DNA of 36,226 bases from Chthoniobacterales bacterium (GCA_025935755.1 JAICUQ010000015.1:1-36226), one strand, 5' to 3'; shown: positions 1-7,941, counted from the first letter of the stretch. A program made the numbers and translations. The notes: generated by a model not told the origin, from the letters alone.

Positions 1-161
1 CAGGTGTCATCGGTCGAGCCATCATCAATGACGATGATTTCGAAACGGCATCCGGTCTGTTGCAACGCTTCCCTCAGATCCGATAATAACTCGCTCAGAT
101 GAGAGCCCTCGTTGTACAGCGGAACGACCACTGAGATCAGCGGCACAGTCGGCGAGACCAT
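1..161 (-). CDS. Family 2 glycosyltransferase, N-terminal fragment
   Basis: The gene starts with an ATG at 161 and runs off the left edge, so only about 53 residues are visible. After a short lead the protein reads ISVVVPLYNEGSHL, then FEIIVIDDGSTDDT. These are the first beta strand and the nucleotide-sugar binding DDGS motif of GT-A fold family 2 transferases, of the kind that act on polyprenyl phosphates or build surface polysaccharides. The acceptor and donor cannot be told from this part. It points away from the toxin-antitoxin pair's upstream side and is separated from it by 222 bp in which I see no gene. The family call is firm and the specific function is open. Confidence 0.85.
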   Translation of the reverse strand, partial: MVSPTVPLISVVVPLYNEGSHLSELLSDLREALQQTGCRFEIIVIDDGSTDDT

Positions 162-383
162 TGAGTCAGATTATCGTTCTTGGCGACTTACAGCAATGTC
201 CCGACAAATGTTTTGTCACGGATTCTGGCCATGGCGAAGCAGAAATTCATGCTACTCGCTCCCGTTATAACGGGCATGCCGGATATTCAAGATTTGTAAA
301 CATCTTTGCGGTCGTTCGCTGTGAACTCATCTGGATCAATAGTGCGCCGGTTTTATCGCCGAGGTTTCTCCTCCCCAACTGAA

Positions 384-803
384 TCATCGGGACTTCGCGC
401 GCAGCACTTTCACGGTCAAGCCAGGCACGCGGTGAAAATGTTTCTCGTCACGGGGACCGCTCAGCACACCGAAGCCCGCTGCTCTGGCGGTCGCGGCGAC
501 GGCAATATCGTTTTGCGGGATCATTTGCCCTGACTGCATGAGTTCTGCAAATATGTCGGCGTAATGTTCTGCTATTTCGGCCGAAAAAGGTTCTATCGGG
601 ACATGCGTCCTAAGCGTTTCCAATCGGGCCCGGCGCTGGGCAGCGCGCAGAGCGGTATCGGCTAAGCGAACGCCTGCGAGCGCCTCAGCCCACACAATGG
701 CTGGAAGAATCAAACCCTCCTCCCACGGCAAGTCGTCAGGGGATCCTTGCGGCAGCAACCGCTCGAGTTCAACCAATGCCGAAGTATCCAGAGCTAGCCC
801 CAC
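384..803 (-). CDS. PIN-domain toxin, VapC-like ribonuclease
   Basis: This 139-residue protein begins GLALDTSALVELER, the usual first strand and first catalytic Asp of PIN-domain nucleases. A conserved acidic residue follows in the WAEAL segment (about residue 39), and a later acidic cluster is seen in the IPQNDIAVAATARA segment, where VapC proteins carry the remaining metal-binding Asp. The start is a GTG at 803 that overlaps the antitoxin stop by 10 bp, as expected for a translationally coupled toxin. It most likely cleaves RNA with Mg2+ and is held inactive by the upstream-encoded antitoxin. The RNA target cannot be predicted. Confidence 0.88.
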   Translation of the reverse strand: MGLALDTSALVELERLLPQGSPDDLPWEEGLILPAIVWAEALAGVRLADTALRAAQRRARLETLRTHVPIEPFSAEIAEHYADIFAELMQSGQMIPQNDIAVAATARAAGFGVLSGPRDEKHFHRVPGLTVKVLRAKSR

Positions 804-1054
804 GGATTTTTCGGCGGCCGATCCGCCTTGTTCACAGCATCCAAGTCGTCGGCAAATTTAAGATCGGGTGGCAATTTCCGCCACAATTTCCAAAATTCGC
901 CGAACGTGATTGCCCGTAGTGTGTGCACAGGTCCAAGCGTAGCAACTGGTTTCTCGTTCTTATGCAAAATAAACGTTTCGCCGGTGTGTTTAATTCTGGC
1001 CAAAACATCGCCAAGATTCCTTGCCGCTTCGGTAGTGGAAATTGACTTAGCCAT
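794..1054 (-). CDS. Phd/YefM-type antitoxin
   Basis: The 86-residue protein has the typical N-terminal DNA-binding and dimerisation region of the Phd/YefM family (ISTTEAARNLGDVLARI, then a beta hairpin ETFILHKNEKPVATL). The less conserved C-terminal tail, rich in Trp, Pro and Lys, would wrap around and inhibit the PIN toxin. It is the first gene of a two-gene leftward operon, antitoxin then toxin, with a 10-bp overlap. Antitoxins of this type usually repress their own promoter, and a candidate operator lies directly upstream. Confidence 0.85.
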   Translation of the reverse strand: MAKSISTTEAARNLGDVLARIKHTGETFILHKNEKPVATLGPVHTLRAITFGEFWKLWRKLPPDLKFADDLDAVNKADRPPKNPWG

Positions 1055-1056
1055 AC

Positions 1057-1089
1057 GTAAATCTGTAGTTTACAAAAAGCAGATGTCAA
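1057..1089 (-). promoter_or_regulatory. Candidate promoter/operator of the toxin-antitoxin operon
   Basis: On the minus strand a perfect -35 hexamer TTGACA (1084-1089) lies about 30 nt before the antitoxin ATG, with a weak -10 candidate about 16 nt downstream. A short inverted repeat GTAAA-N7-TTTAC (1057-1073) covers the -10 region and would be a logical autoregulatory operator. The spacing implies a very short leader or a leaderless mRNA. The hexamer and the repeat are seen directly; the function is inferred. Confidence 0.4.
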
Positions 1090-1245
1090 AAACACGTAAT
1101 TCAACGCGAGGCAACCTTTTCTTCACATTACTTCCACGCTTGCGACGCAAACATGCTCCTCATTTGTTCTTCATCTGTTCCGCAGGCGCTTCCAACGGAT
1201 TCGCACTTGCGCGGCGCATCGGAAACGCCTATTAGCTTTACCCTC

Positions 1246-1563
1246 ATGGTTCATCATATCGTTCTGTACAGATTGAAGCACGAGATAACCCCCGCCCGCG
1301 TGGAGGAGATGATGATGAACACGCGGATGCAACTACTCAAAATTCCTGAGGTCCTCAGTATCAAGTGCGGCAAGCGAATCGATCCGGAAGTGGATTGGCC
1401 TTTCTTTATCGCCATCGATTTCGAGTCGATGGATAAATATTCCATCTTCTGCGAAGACCCGATCTACGTGAAATTTGTGGAGGAAGTCATCAAGCCGAAC
1501 ACGCAGGACTCGCTGGTGCTGGATTTCGAGATGGATCCAGGCAAGGACGTGCGGTTTTCGTAA
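1246..1563 (+). CDS. Dabb (stress-responsive A/B barrel) domain protein
   Basis: The 105-residue protein begins MVHHIVLYRLK, the usual opening of the Dabb family, a small ferredoxin-like alpha/beta barrel that often dimerises. It continues with a central WPFFIAIDFESMDKY segment and a terminal DFE strand, which fits a single complete Dabb domain. The ATG at 1246 is preferred over upstream in-frame starts because the family begins here; there is no convincing Shine-Dalgarno sequence. The biochemical role of this family in bacteria is mostly unknown, and nothing in the neighbourhood fixes it. It stands alone on the plus strand between the toxin-antitoxin operon and a glycosyltransferase gene. 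Confidence 0.8.
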   Translation: MVHHIVLYRLKHEITPARVEEMMMNTRMQLLKIPEVLSIKCGKRIDPEVDWPFFIAIDFESMDKYSIFCEDPIYVKFVEEVIKPNTQDSLVLDFEMDPGKDVRFS

Positions 1564-1605
1564 ACCAGAGAACGCCCAAACGCCCAACGCCGAATCTCCG
1601 TGAAC

Positions 1606-1718
1606 TGTCATTCCGAGCCAACCAGGGGATCTCACGAATAATTGCTGGTGTTCCGGCGAATTTGATTTTTGAGATACTGAGGATCTAACTGAGATCCTTC
1701 ACTTCGCTCGGCATGACA
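1606..1718. repeat. Inverted pair of a dispersed intergenic repeat
   Basis: The left arm (1606-1633, TGTCATTCCGAGC...GGATCTC) and the right arm (1691-1718, GAGATCCTTCACTTCGCTCG...TGACA) are imperfect inverted copies about 28 bp long. A degenerate copy of the same family lies at 14117-14145. The right arm supplies the ATG at 1713, so that ATG is probably not the true start of the glycosyltransferase. Confidence 0.7.
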
Positions 1719-1721
1719 CCC

Positions 1722-3716
1722 ATGCGACTTGGTTATCTCTATTCTCGCTATCCCGTAATCTCCCAAACGTTTTGCGACGCAGAGATGCTGGCGCTGGAAC
1801 GGCAAGGAATCGAGCTCGTGATCGGCTCGGTGTATCCGCCGCTGACCAGTTTACGCCATGAATACATCGCCAGGTTGCGCGCGCCTGTTCATTACGCACC
1901 GCCACAGGAGATGTTAAAAGTTCTTGAAGAAAACGCGAAAGCTAACGGCAAATGGCCGCGCCAGCTTGTGGAGCGCCATAAGAAGAAATATGGCCCCTTG
2001 GCAAAGTCCGAACAGCGTGCGCGCAATGCGGTGTACTTTGCCGAATTCTTCGCCCGGAAAGGCGTTGATCATGTGCACGTCCATTTCGCAAATCGCGCAG
2101 CGCACACTGCGATTTTCCTAAAGGAAATTTCAGGGATTCCGTTCAGTGTGACGGCGCACGGACAAGACTTTATGAAGGATCTCGGCAGCGACGATTTGCT
2201 TCGGGAGATCTGCGCCGCAGCGGAATTCGTCGCAGCCGAAACCGATTACAGCCGCGACTTGCTTCGTCAGCGATGCCCCGACTCAGCCACGAAAATTCAG
2301 AGGGTTTACAATGGCATCGATCTGGAACGCTTTCCGAAGAACGCCTCGACAGAGCGAGGCGGCTACAGCGCCCCGAATTCAGTGCCACGCATCGTGAGCG
2401 TCGGAAGGCTGGTCGCTTTCAAAGGTTTTTCTGATCTGATTGATGCTTGCGGTGAACTCGCACGGCCCGACATCGACTTCGTCTGCGATATCGTTGGCGA
2501 TGGTCCTCTGCGCGACAGCCTTCAGGCGCAAATCGAGAGACTGTATCTTTCGTCGCGAGTGAATCTGCTCGGTTCACTTTCGCAGGACGCGGTGTTAGAA
2601 AAAGTTCGAACGGCTGACATTTTTGCATTGGCTTCAACTACCGATGCGCAGGGAGCCACGGACGTTTTTCCCACGGTGATTCTCGAAGCCATGGCCTCCG
2701 CGCGGGCAGTCTTATCAACTCGCCTGGCCGGAATTCCTGAGTTAGTCGTCAACGGCGAGACAGGAATTCTGGTTCCGCCCGGCGATTCCACTGCGCTTGC
2801 TCAGGCACTTGAACAATTGCTGCGAAAGCCTGATCTGAGATTGCGCTTCGGACGTGCCGGGCGTGTCCGGATCGAGCAGCATTTCCAAATTGAGCAGACA
2901 GTTACGCCGCTGATGAACATGCTCAATGAAAGTTGTAGCCGTCCGCCTCTGAGAGACGTGGACGCTTCGGGATCCCCCCTGGCTGCAACCAAATCCACCC
3001 GGAATCGCGCGTCGCACAGCGAAGCGGCTACAGAAATATTGTATCTGATAGATCGATGGCCTGACCCTGAATTGCCGCTCCTCGAACTCGAGCTGGAAGA
3101 GATGAAGCGTCGGAATGCGCCGATTGTTCCCGTGGTCTGTGAATCGAATTCGAGCGCGAAGCTTGACCGTGCAATGCAGCGAGTCGCGCCATCGCTCGAG
3201 TTTCTGCCCGATGCAATGGTAGCGGAAGCGGAATGGCGGGCAAACCCCTCTCTGGCTCAACAGTTAGAGGAAGATCGCGCACAGCAGAGCAGCCGCGCCC
3301 CGGGCGCGATTTTCCTGCGTCAGGCTCGATTCGCGGTCATGCTCCGAACATCACTTCGAGAGAAAAACGTATCGCACATTCACGCCACGAGTTCGCGTGC
3401 GTTGGTTTGTGCTCTCATGTTAAAGAAGCTCCTTGGTGTGACAGTAAGCGCCACGATCGAACCGCGAACGGAGTTATCGCGCGAGTGGATCCAGAAGGCG
3501 TTATCCCAATGTGTTGGCGGTCGTGTAAACAATCGGACATTGGTCGAGAAACTCGGGGGGGCATTCTTCCTGGACAAAACAACATTCCGTTCTGCTCCGA
3601 AGAAAACCTTGGGGCAAATCACTCAAAAAACGCGTATCGATTTGACCACAGGCTCGCGTTTTTGGCAGCAGTGGGCGGAGCTGCTCAAGCAGTGGAGTCG
3701 CGGACAGTCAAAATAA
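1722..3716 (+). CDS. GT4-type glycosyltransferase with a duplicated N-terminal-like domain
   Basis: The 664-residue protein has a complete GT-B fold GT4 transferase in about residues 1-400. It starts MRLGYLYSRYPVISQTF, has an acceptor-side HVHVHFANRAAH segment and a SVTAHGQDF segment, then a donor domain with VGRLVAFKGFSDLI, VGDGP and a PTVILEAMASARAVLSTRL segment carrying the E of the EX7E motif. Such enzymes transfer a sugar from a nucleotide-sugar to a lipid or saccharide acceptor during envelope polysaccharide synthesis. After a palindromic linker, residues about 440-664 resemble the first Rossmann domain again (HIHATSSRALVCALMLKK matches the HVHVHFANRAAHTAIFLKE region) but have no donor domain. 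The start at 1722 is preferred over 1713, which lies inside a repeat. The donor and acceptor are unknown. Confidence 0.85.
   Translation: MRLGYLYSRYPVISQTFCDAEMLALERQGIELVIGSVYPPLTSLRHEYIARLRAPVHYAPPQEMLKVLEENAKANGKWPRQLVERHKKKYGPLAKSEQRARNAVYFAEFFARKGVDHVHVHFANRAAHTAIFLKEISGIPFSVTAHGQDFMKDLGSDDLLREICAAAEFVAAETDYSRDLLRQRCPDSATKIQRVYNGIDLERFPKNASTERGGYSAPNSVPRIVSVGRLVAFKGFSDLIDACGELARPDIDFVCDIVGDGPLRDSLQAQIERLYLSSRVNLLGSLSQDAVLEKVRTADIFALASTTDAQGATDVFPTVILEAMASARAVLSTRLAGIPELVVNGETGILVPPGDSTALAQALEQLLRKPDLRLRFGRAGRVRIEQHFQIEQTVTPLMNMLNESCSRPPLRDVDASGSPLAATKSTRNRASHSEAATEILYLIDRWPDPELPLLELELEEMKRRNAPIVPVVCESNSSAKLDRAMQRVAPSLEFLPDAMVAEAEWRANPSLAQQLEEDRAQQSSRAPGAIFLRQARFAVMLRTSLREKNVSHIHATSSRALVCALMLKKLLGVTVSATIEPRTELSREWIQKALSQCVGGRVNNRTLVEKLGGAFFLDKTTFRSAPKKTLGQITQKTRIDLTTGSRFWQQWAELLKQWSRGQSK
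2343..2368. repeat. In-frame palindrome in the glycosyltransferase gene
   Basis: GCCTCG and CGAGGC form a 6-bp stem with a 6-nt loop, followed by GGCTACAG. The same GGCTACA end recurs at 3025-3031 and near 5041. It encodes the short loop STERGGYSA within the GT4 domain and looks like a small inserted repeat. Confidence 0.45.
2934..3032. repeat. In-frame inverted-repeat element at the domain linker
   Basis: The left arm TGTAGCCGTCCGCC...GACG (2934-2958) and the right arm CGTCGCACAGCG...GGCTACA (3010-3032) are imperfect inverted copies. The roughly 99-bp unit lies exactly between the GT4 catalytic region and the second Rossmann-like region, at about residues 405-437, and keeps the reading frame open. 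Confidence 0.6.
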
Positions 3717-3759
3717 AATCGATGATGTGCTCTTTTACGCGTATATCACGCGATTGATT

Positions 3760-3990
3760 GGAATGACGAAACCAGAATGACGAAGGACGAAGGAAATCCG
3801 AATGACGAAGCTCGACGGGGTTTCAAAAGCCCACGTGCGCATCGCGCGCTCGAATTGCTAGCATCGCCACGCGCATCTTCTGAGTCACCATTCTGCACGG
3901 CGAGCTTTCCACCAGGTCGAAATTTAGGAGGCAATTCTTCGGGTTTCGTCATTCGTTCGTCATTCGTCATTAGAGCTTCGTCATTTCCGT
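3760..3990. repeat. Intergenic inverted-repeat element with ATGACGAA units
   Basis: The 320-bp gap between the glycosyltransferase and rfbA contains no gene. Its left side has three ATGACGAA units (from about 3762) and its right side carries the same units on the other strand (3945-3990, TTCGTCAT). ATGACGAAGCTC occurs in both arms in opposite orientation. A direct repeat of TTCGCGT motifs follows at about 4004-4022, just before rfbA. The element resembles dispersed non-coding repeats; a 74-codon reading frame on the minus strand inside it is judged non-coding. Confidence 0.65.
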
Positions 3991-4036
3991 CATCCTTATT
4001 CGCGTCAATTCGCGTGATTCGCGGGCTATTACAGAA

Positions 4037-4930
4037 ATGAAAAAAGCCATTCTGCTCGCAGGCGGTGCGGGGACACGTCTCTATCCGTTGACCAAAATCG
4101 TCTGCAAACAGCTGCTGCCCATTTACGACAAACCGATGATTTGCTATCCGCTGGCGACGCTGCTGCTGGGCGGTTTACGCGAGGTGCTGATCATATCCAC
4201 ACCAAAAGATTTGCCCATGCTTCAGGATTATCTGGGCGATGGACGACAGCTCGGAATTCGGATCGAATATGCCGCCCAATCGAAACCGGAAGGAATCGCC
4301 CAGGCATTTTTGATCGGAGCGAAATTTGTTGGCGATTCCGGTGCGTCGCTAATTTTAGGCGACAACATTTTTTACGGAAAACTCGACTTCTATCGTGACG
4401 CGCTCGCGATCGACCGTGGGGCATGCATTTTCGGCTATCAAGTTCGCGACCCCGAACGGTACGGCGTAGTCGAGTTCGACAGCAACGGGACAGTGATCAG
4501 CCTGGAAGAAAAACCAAGGCAACCGAAAAGCTCTTTCGCTGTTCCAGGACTTTATGTTTACGACAACCAAGTGGTTGAACTGTGTCGGACATTGCGTCCC
4601 TCCGCGCGGAACGAACTGGAAATCACCGATCTGAATTTGCTGTATCTGAAGCAGAACCAACTCCACGTGAAACTGCTCAGCCGCGGCATGGCATGGCTTG
4701 ATACGGGAACCACCACTACACTGCTTGAAGCCGGCAATTACATCGCCACCATTGAGCATCGGCAGGGCTTGAAGATCGCATGCCTCGAGGAAATCGCGAT
4801 GCGAATGGGTTTCATTGAACAATCCGATCTGGAAAAAATCATCGACGGATTACCGAAGAACGAGTACCGCGATTATCTCCGCACAGTTTGTGACGAAGGA
4901 CCCAGCACTGGCCCCGAAACTGTGGGGTGA
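4037..4930 (+). CDS. rfbA: Glucose-1-phosphate thymidylyltransferase
   Basis: The 297-residue protein makes dTDP-glucose from glucose 1-phosphate and dTTP, the first step of the dTDP-L-rhamnose pathway in the cytoplasm. It starts KKAILLAGGAGTRLYPLT, the nucleotide-binding signature of the family, followed by KQLLPIYDKPMICYPL, a LILGDNIFYG metal and nucleotide site, and the ELEITDLNLLYL and WLDTGTTTTLLEA segments near the C-terminus. The length is normal for RfbA/RmlA. The other rhamnose genes (rmlBCD) are not in the window, so the gene is either isolated or separated from them. The glycosyltransferases on its left suggest that its product feeds surface polysaccharide synthesis. The Shine-Dalgarno sequence is weak. 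Confidence 0.95.
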   Translation: MKKAILLAGGAGTRLYPLTKIVCKQLLPIYDKPMICYPLATLLLGGLREVLIISTPKDLPMLQDYLGDGRQLGIRIEYAAQSKPEGIAQAFLIGAKFVGDSGASLILGDNIFYGKLDFYRDALAIDRGACIFGYQVRDPERYGVVEFDSNGTVISLEEKPRQPKSSFAVPGLYVYDNQVVELCRTLRPSARNELEITDLNLLYLKQNQLHVKLLSRGMAWLDTGTTTTLLEAGNYIATIEHRQGLKIACLEEIAMRMGFIEQSDLEKIIDGLPKNEYRDYLRTVCDEGPSTGPETVG

Positions 4931-4947
4931 ATTCTATAAACCGGCGC

Positions 4948-5030
4948 TGTAGCGTGCGCTGTCCCCAGCGCAGAATGACCGCGTTGGGTCGGAACATTTG
5001 CAAACTCCGCTGAGGACAGCGGACACTACA
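4948..5030. repeat. Inverted repeat at the rfbA/SCO convergent junction
   Basis: TGTAGCGTGCGCTGTCC...AGCG (4948-4970) pairs with CGCTGAGGACAGCGGA...TACA (5008-5030), giving a long imperfect stem with a loop of about 37 nt. It sits between two genes that face each other and could act as a two-way terminator, but it has no T-run and looks like a dispersed repeat. Confidence 0.5.
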
Positions 5031-5049
5031 ACGCTGATGGCGGCTACAA

Positions 5050-5706
5050 CTATTTTGGTTGTTCCCGTAGCAAATGGTGGGTGTCGGCAGCCAGCTTCGT
5101 TATCGCGTCGGGTTCCGTCGCGTCGTAATAGCCCCGAATTTGACCGCGTCGGTCCACGAGGATCATCCGCGTGCTGTGAACCGGAAGTCCCTGCTCATCG
5201 CTTCCATCTGAGATCGCAAGTTTGAAACCGTCATGCGAAAGTTTGTAGATCGTCGATTTCGACCCGGTAAGAAAATCCCAGCGTCCGGGTTCCGCTTGCA
5301 ATTTCGCCGCATAATCGCGCAAAACAGCAGGTGTGTCTTTCTCGGGATCGACACTAAACGAAACCAAATGCACATCGGTTTTTTCCAGAGGTTTCTGCAA
5401 TTCGCTCATCCGGCTGCTGATCATCGGGCACGGACCAGGGCACGTTGTATAAACAAAGTCGGCTATCCAAATTTTCCCGGCCAATTGTCCTGATCCAAAT
5501 GCCTGCCCGTTTTGATTCGTAAGCTGAAAACTCGGCACGGTTCCATAAGAGGAAACTGTCCGCTGACGCAGCGCTGACACCTCAAGATTTCGCAACCATA
5601 TCAACATCGCCAACGTGATAATTGGGATAAGGATCAGGATTACTTTCCAGGCAATGCCGCTATGTGCCGGCGCCATGTGGGCTGTTGCAGAATCAGTATT
5701 CATCAT
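5050..5706 (-). CDS. SCO1/SenC copper chaperone for cytochrome oxidase
   Basis: The 218-residue protein has one N-terminal membrane helix (about residues 20-38) and a thioredoxin-fold domain facing the periplasm. The copper ligands of the SCO family are present: the CPGPC motif (Cys89 and Cys93) and the distal His177 in LPVHSTRM. SCO proteins deliver copper to, or reduce the cysteines of, the CuA site of oxidase subunit II. It is the last gene of the leftward cox cluster, 160 bp after ctaB, which fits service to the CoxB encoded there. Two adjacent ATGs (5706 and 5703) are possible starts. Confidence 0.92.
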   Translation of the reverse strand: MMNTDSATAHMAPAHSGIAWKVILILIPIITLAMLIWLRNLEVSALRQRTVSSYGTVPSFQLTNQNGQAFGSGQLAGKIWIADFVYTTCPGPCPMISSRMSELQKPLEKTDVHLVSFSVDPEKDTPAVLRDYAAKLQAEPGRWDFLTGSKSTIYKLSHDGFKLAISDGSDEQGLPVHSTRMILVDRRGQIRGYYDATEPDAITKLAADTHHLLREQPK

Positions 5707-5866
5707 CTTTTTGCATTAATGTTCGCCCGGTTTTCGCACGAAGTGCCTTCGAGTGCGGGGCCATCGCACCGGTTTTGACAAACGGCTCGTCGAGAGAAAA
5801 AACGCGATGAACCCTCGCACGCCCAAAGCTTCGCAAAACTGTTCCATGCAAAAATGACAATTCGCC

Positions 5867-6766
5867 TCAGGTTTTCGTTAGAACCAATGCTGTTAATAAC
5901 AGTGGAAGATATGCTATTGATGCAATGAAGAGCAGACGCGCAGCGCTCTGCGTCCGCAGCCGCAAAAAACGCATCGCCGCAGCGATGAACAAACCCCCAA
6001 GCACGAGCGCAATTGCCTCATAAACGTAGCTGGCAATTCCGATGAATGCAGGGAGACCTGCGAGTACTAGAAGCAAAATGCAGAAAAACACGCTCTGACT
6101 GGCGCTGCGTTCACCGGTGGGATCGTCGTTCGAAATCATGCGGAACCCGGCTCGCGAATAATCTTCGCGGCACATCCACGCGATGGCGAAGAAGTGTGGC
6201 ATCTGCCACAAAAACACGATTACGAATAGACTCCACGCTCCTGCTGCAATCTCGCCAGTGGCAGCGGCCCATCCGATCATCGGCGGGATGGCGCCCGGAA
6301 TCGCGCCAACAGCAGTGTTCGCCGTGCTGGCGCGCTTTAATGGTGTGTACGCGAAAATGTAGATAACGATTGTCACTGCCGCGAGTATTGCGCTTAGCGC
6401 GTTGCAGACCACGGCCAGGTAAACGACACCAAAAATCGAAAGCGCCGCGCCGAGTAAGAGCGCTTGAAGCGGTGCCATGCGTCCGGCTGGAATCGGCCGT
6501 GTCATTGTTCGCCGCATCAGCGCGTCGACACGCCGTTCCCACCACTGATTGAGAGCGGCGGCGCCTGCTGCTGCCGCTGCTGTTCCAAAGACCGTGTGAA
6601 ACAGCGCCCAATAATCGATCGGTGGTTCCGCTCCGAGATAAAAACCCACCGCGGTCGTCACCAGAACAAGCAGCGTCAGTCTCGCTTTCACAAGCTCTGC
6701 GAGATCGCCAAAGAAATTGGAGCCGGACGACGCCACGGTCGGATCTTCGACGAGGGCCGTTTTCAT
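5867..6766 (-). CDS. ctaB: Protoheme IX farnesyltransferase (haem O synthase)
   Basis: This 299-residue polytopic membrane protein belongs to the UbiA superfamily. It adds a farnesyl group to haem B to give haem O, the precursor of haem A for the aa3 oxidase. The prenyl-diphosphate site appears as NQWWERRVDALMRRT followed by TRPIPAGRM; the first Asp of the common NxxxDxxxD motif is Glu here, a conservative change. The second conserved loop is YTPLKRASTANTAVGA. About nine hydrophobic segments follow each other, and the length is normal. Its ATG overlaps the ctaA stop by 4 bp (ATGA), so the two are translationally coupled. Confidence 0.95.
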   Translation of the reverse strand: MKTALVEDPTVASSGSNFFGDLAELVKARLTLLVLVTTAVGFYLGAEPPIDYWALFHTVFGTAAAAAGAAALNQWWERRVDALMRRTMTRPIPAGRMAPLQALLLGAALSIFGVVYLAVVCNALSAILAAVTIVIYIFAYTPLKRASTANTAVGAIPGAIPPMIGWAAATGEIAAGAWSLFVIVFLWQMPHFFAIAWMCREDYSRAGFRMISNDDPTGERSASQSVFFCILLLVLAGLPAFIGIASYVYEAIALVLGGLFIAAAMRFLRLRTQSAARLLFIASIAYLPLLLTALVLTKT

Positions 6767-7941
6767 CTTGATTGGTGCGCAGCGTCTCCAGTCAACGAAG
6801 GACGGCTTGGGCGGCTATCGCTTTCAAAATCTGACGGCCGGTGAGCCGGCACTCCTTGAGCCGGCCGGCGCACGGCGCCGATCGTACCTGAAATTCGGAG
6901 GCAAATGGCGCTGATACTCACACCAAAAGATAGCATCACCGCGCCGAGAGCGACATGCGCGGTCGCAACATCGGCAGCCTTGTTGCTCCAAATGACCCAG
7001 GCGCCGAGCGAAATCTGACAAAAGACAAAAATCACCCAAAGGATGGACAATCGTCTGAGAACACCGAAGTCCCGCGCATCTCTCCACACGCGGACACAAA
7101 GCGAAATTATCGCAATCCCAATGATTAAGGCAAAAAACCTGTGCACCATTTGCAGCCAAATTTGAAATGCGCTCACGTCTGATAATGCACGCGCGTCGCG
7201 CCATGCATTGATTTTTGCCAATGCGGCTGCGCTGGTATCCGGAATCCAGGCGCCGTTCGCAGTTGGAAAATCCAGAATGGAAAGATCACGATGTTGGTGG
7301 CGCATCGTTGCCCCGAGCGCCAGCTGTACGTAAATCGCGATGGTAATGGCGATCGCGAGCACCTTGATTGGCGACAACCGAGTCAACGATGGAGAGGTGA
7401 GCTCCTGCAAGCGTGAGTCTTGTACTGGGTAATTCAGCCCTTGGCTCGCGGGAGCTCCGCCCTCCAGGGCACTCGCGCCGTCTGTGAGCGACGACCAGAA
7501 TTTCGTAGTCACCAGCGCAATGAAAACAAGTAACCCAAGAAATGCCTGCGCGACGCAGGCGTGAAAGATGCCGATCTGATCTTTCATCATCGTGACACGG
7601 AGACCGCCGAGAATTCCTTGCAGAACCACTCCGGCAACCGCGATTACGCCGAGCCTTCGTACCCATCGCCGCTCGTCGCGCAGCCAAAGCCACACTGCGA
7701 GAATAATGGTGAGAAATCCGACCACCGAACCCATCAATCGATGCGTGTGCTCGAACAAAATTCCGCCGACCCATCTCGAAACTGGAAACAAAAACATGTT
7801 GTAACCGAAGGTGGTCGGCCAATCCGGCACGGCGAGACCGGCGTTTTTGCTGGTCACCATTCCTCCGCTGCAAATCAGCAGGAGCGTGGCGACGCATGTC
7901 AGCCAGGCAAACCGGTTCAGCCACTTGGTCGATGCTCGCAC
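6763..7941 (-). CDS. ctaA: Haem A synthase (COX15/CtaA family)
   Basis: The 392-residue membrane protein converts haem O to haem A. The family histidines are all there: His65/His67 (EHTHRLMG), His127 (FHACVAQAF), His267 (MVHRFF) and His329 (TAHVALG), in two four-helix halves. The N-terminal GGMVTSKNAGLAVPDWP loop is typical. The start is a GTG at 7941; the nearby ATG at 7946 is out of frame. Two parts are unusual: residues about 151-190, between the two halves, are made by an in-frame REPIN-type palindrome, and residues 352-392 are an Arg/Pro/Ser-rich tail beyond the last helix. It lies between coxB and ctaB in the oxidase cluster. Confidence 0.94.
   Translation of the reverse strand: MRASTKWLNRFAWLTCVATLLLICSGGMVTSKNAGLAVPDWPTTFGYNMFLFPVSRWVGGILFEHTHRLMGSVVGFLTIILAVWLWLRDERRWVRRLGVIAVAGVVLQGILGGLRVTMMKDQIGIFHACVAQAFLGLLVFIALVTTKFWSSLTDGASALEGGAPASQGLNYPVQDSRLQELTSPSLTRLSPIKVLAIAITIAIYVQLALGATMRHQHRDLSILDFPTANGAWIPDTSAAALAKINAWRDARALSDVSAFQIWLQMVHRFFALIIGIAIISLCVRVWRDARDFGVLRRLSILWVIFVFCQISLGAWVIWSNKAADVATAHVALGAVMLSFGVSISAICLRISGTIGAVRRPAQGVPAHRPSDFESDSRPSRPSLTGDAAHQSR
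7389..7466. repeat. REPIN-like inverted REP pair inside ctaA
   Basis: The left arm TGGAGAGGTGAGCTCC (from 7390) and the reverse complement of the right arm TGGAGGGCGGAGCTCC (7451-7466) match closely, so two REP units lie head to head. The same REP core occurs at 30711, 34083 and 34591, next to a RAYT pseudogene. The insert encodes the loop at about residues 159-185 of CtaA without breaking the frame. Confidence 0.7.

Noticed and set aside
3746-3970. 74-codon frame on the minus strand upstream of rfbA
   Set aside because: It is built from the intergenic repeat element (its ends read through the ATGACGAA units) and has no domain or ribosome-binding site.
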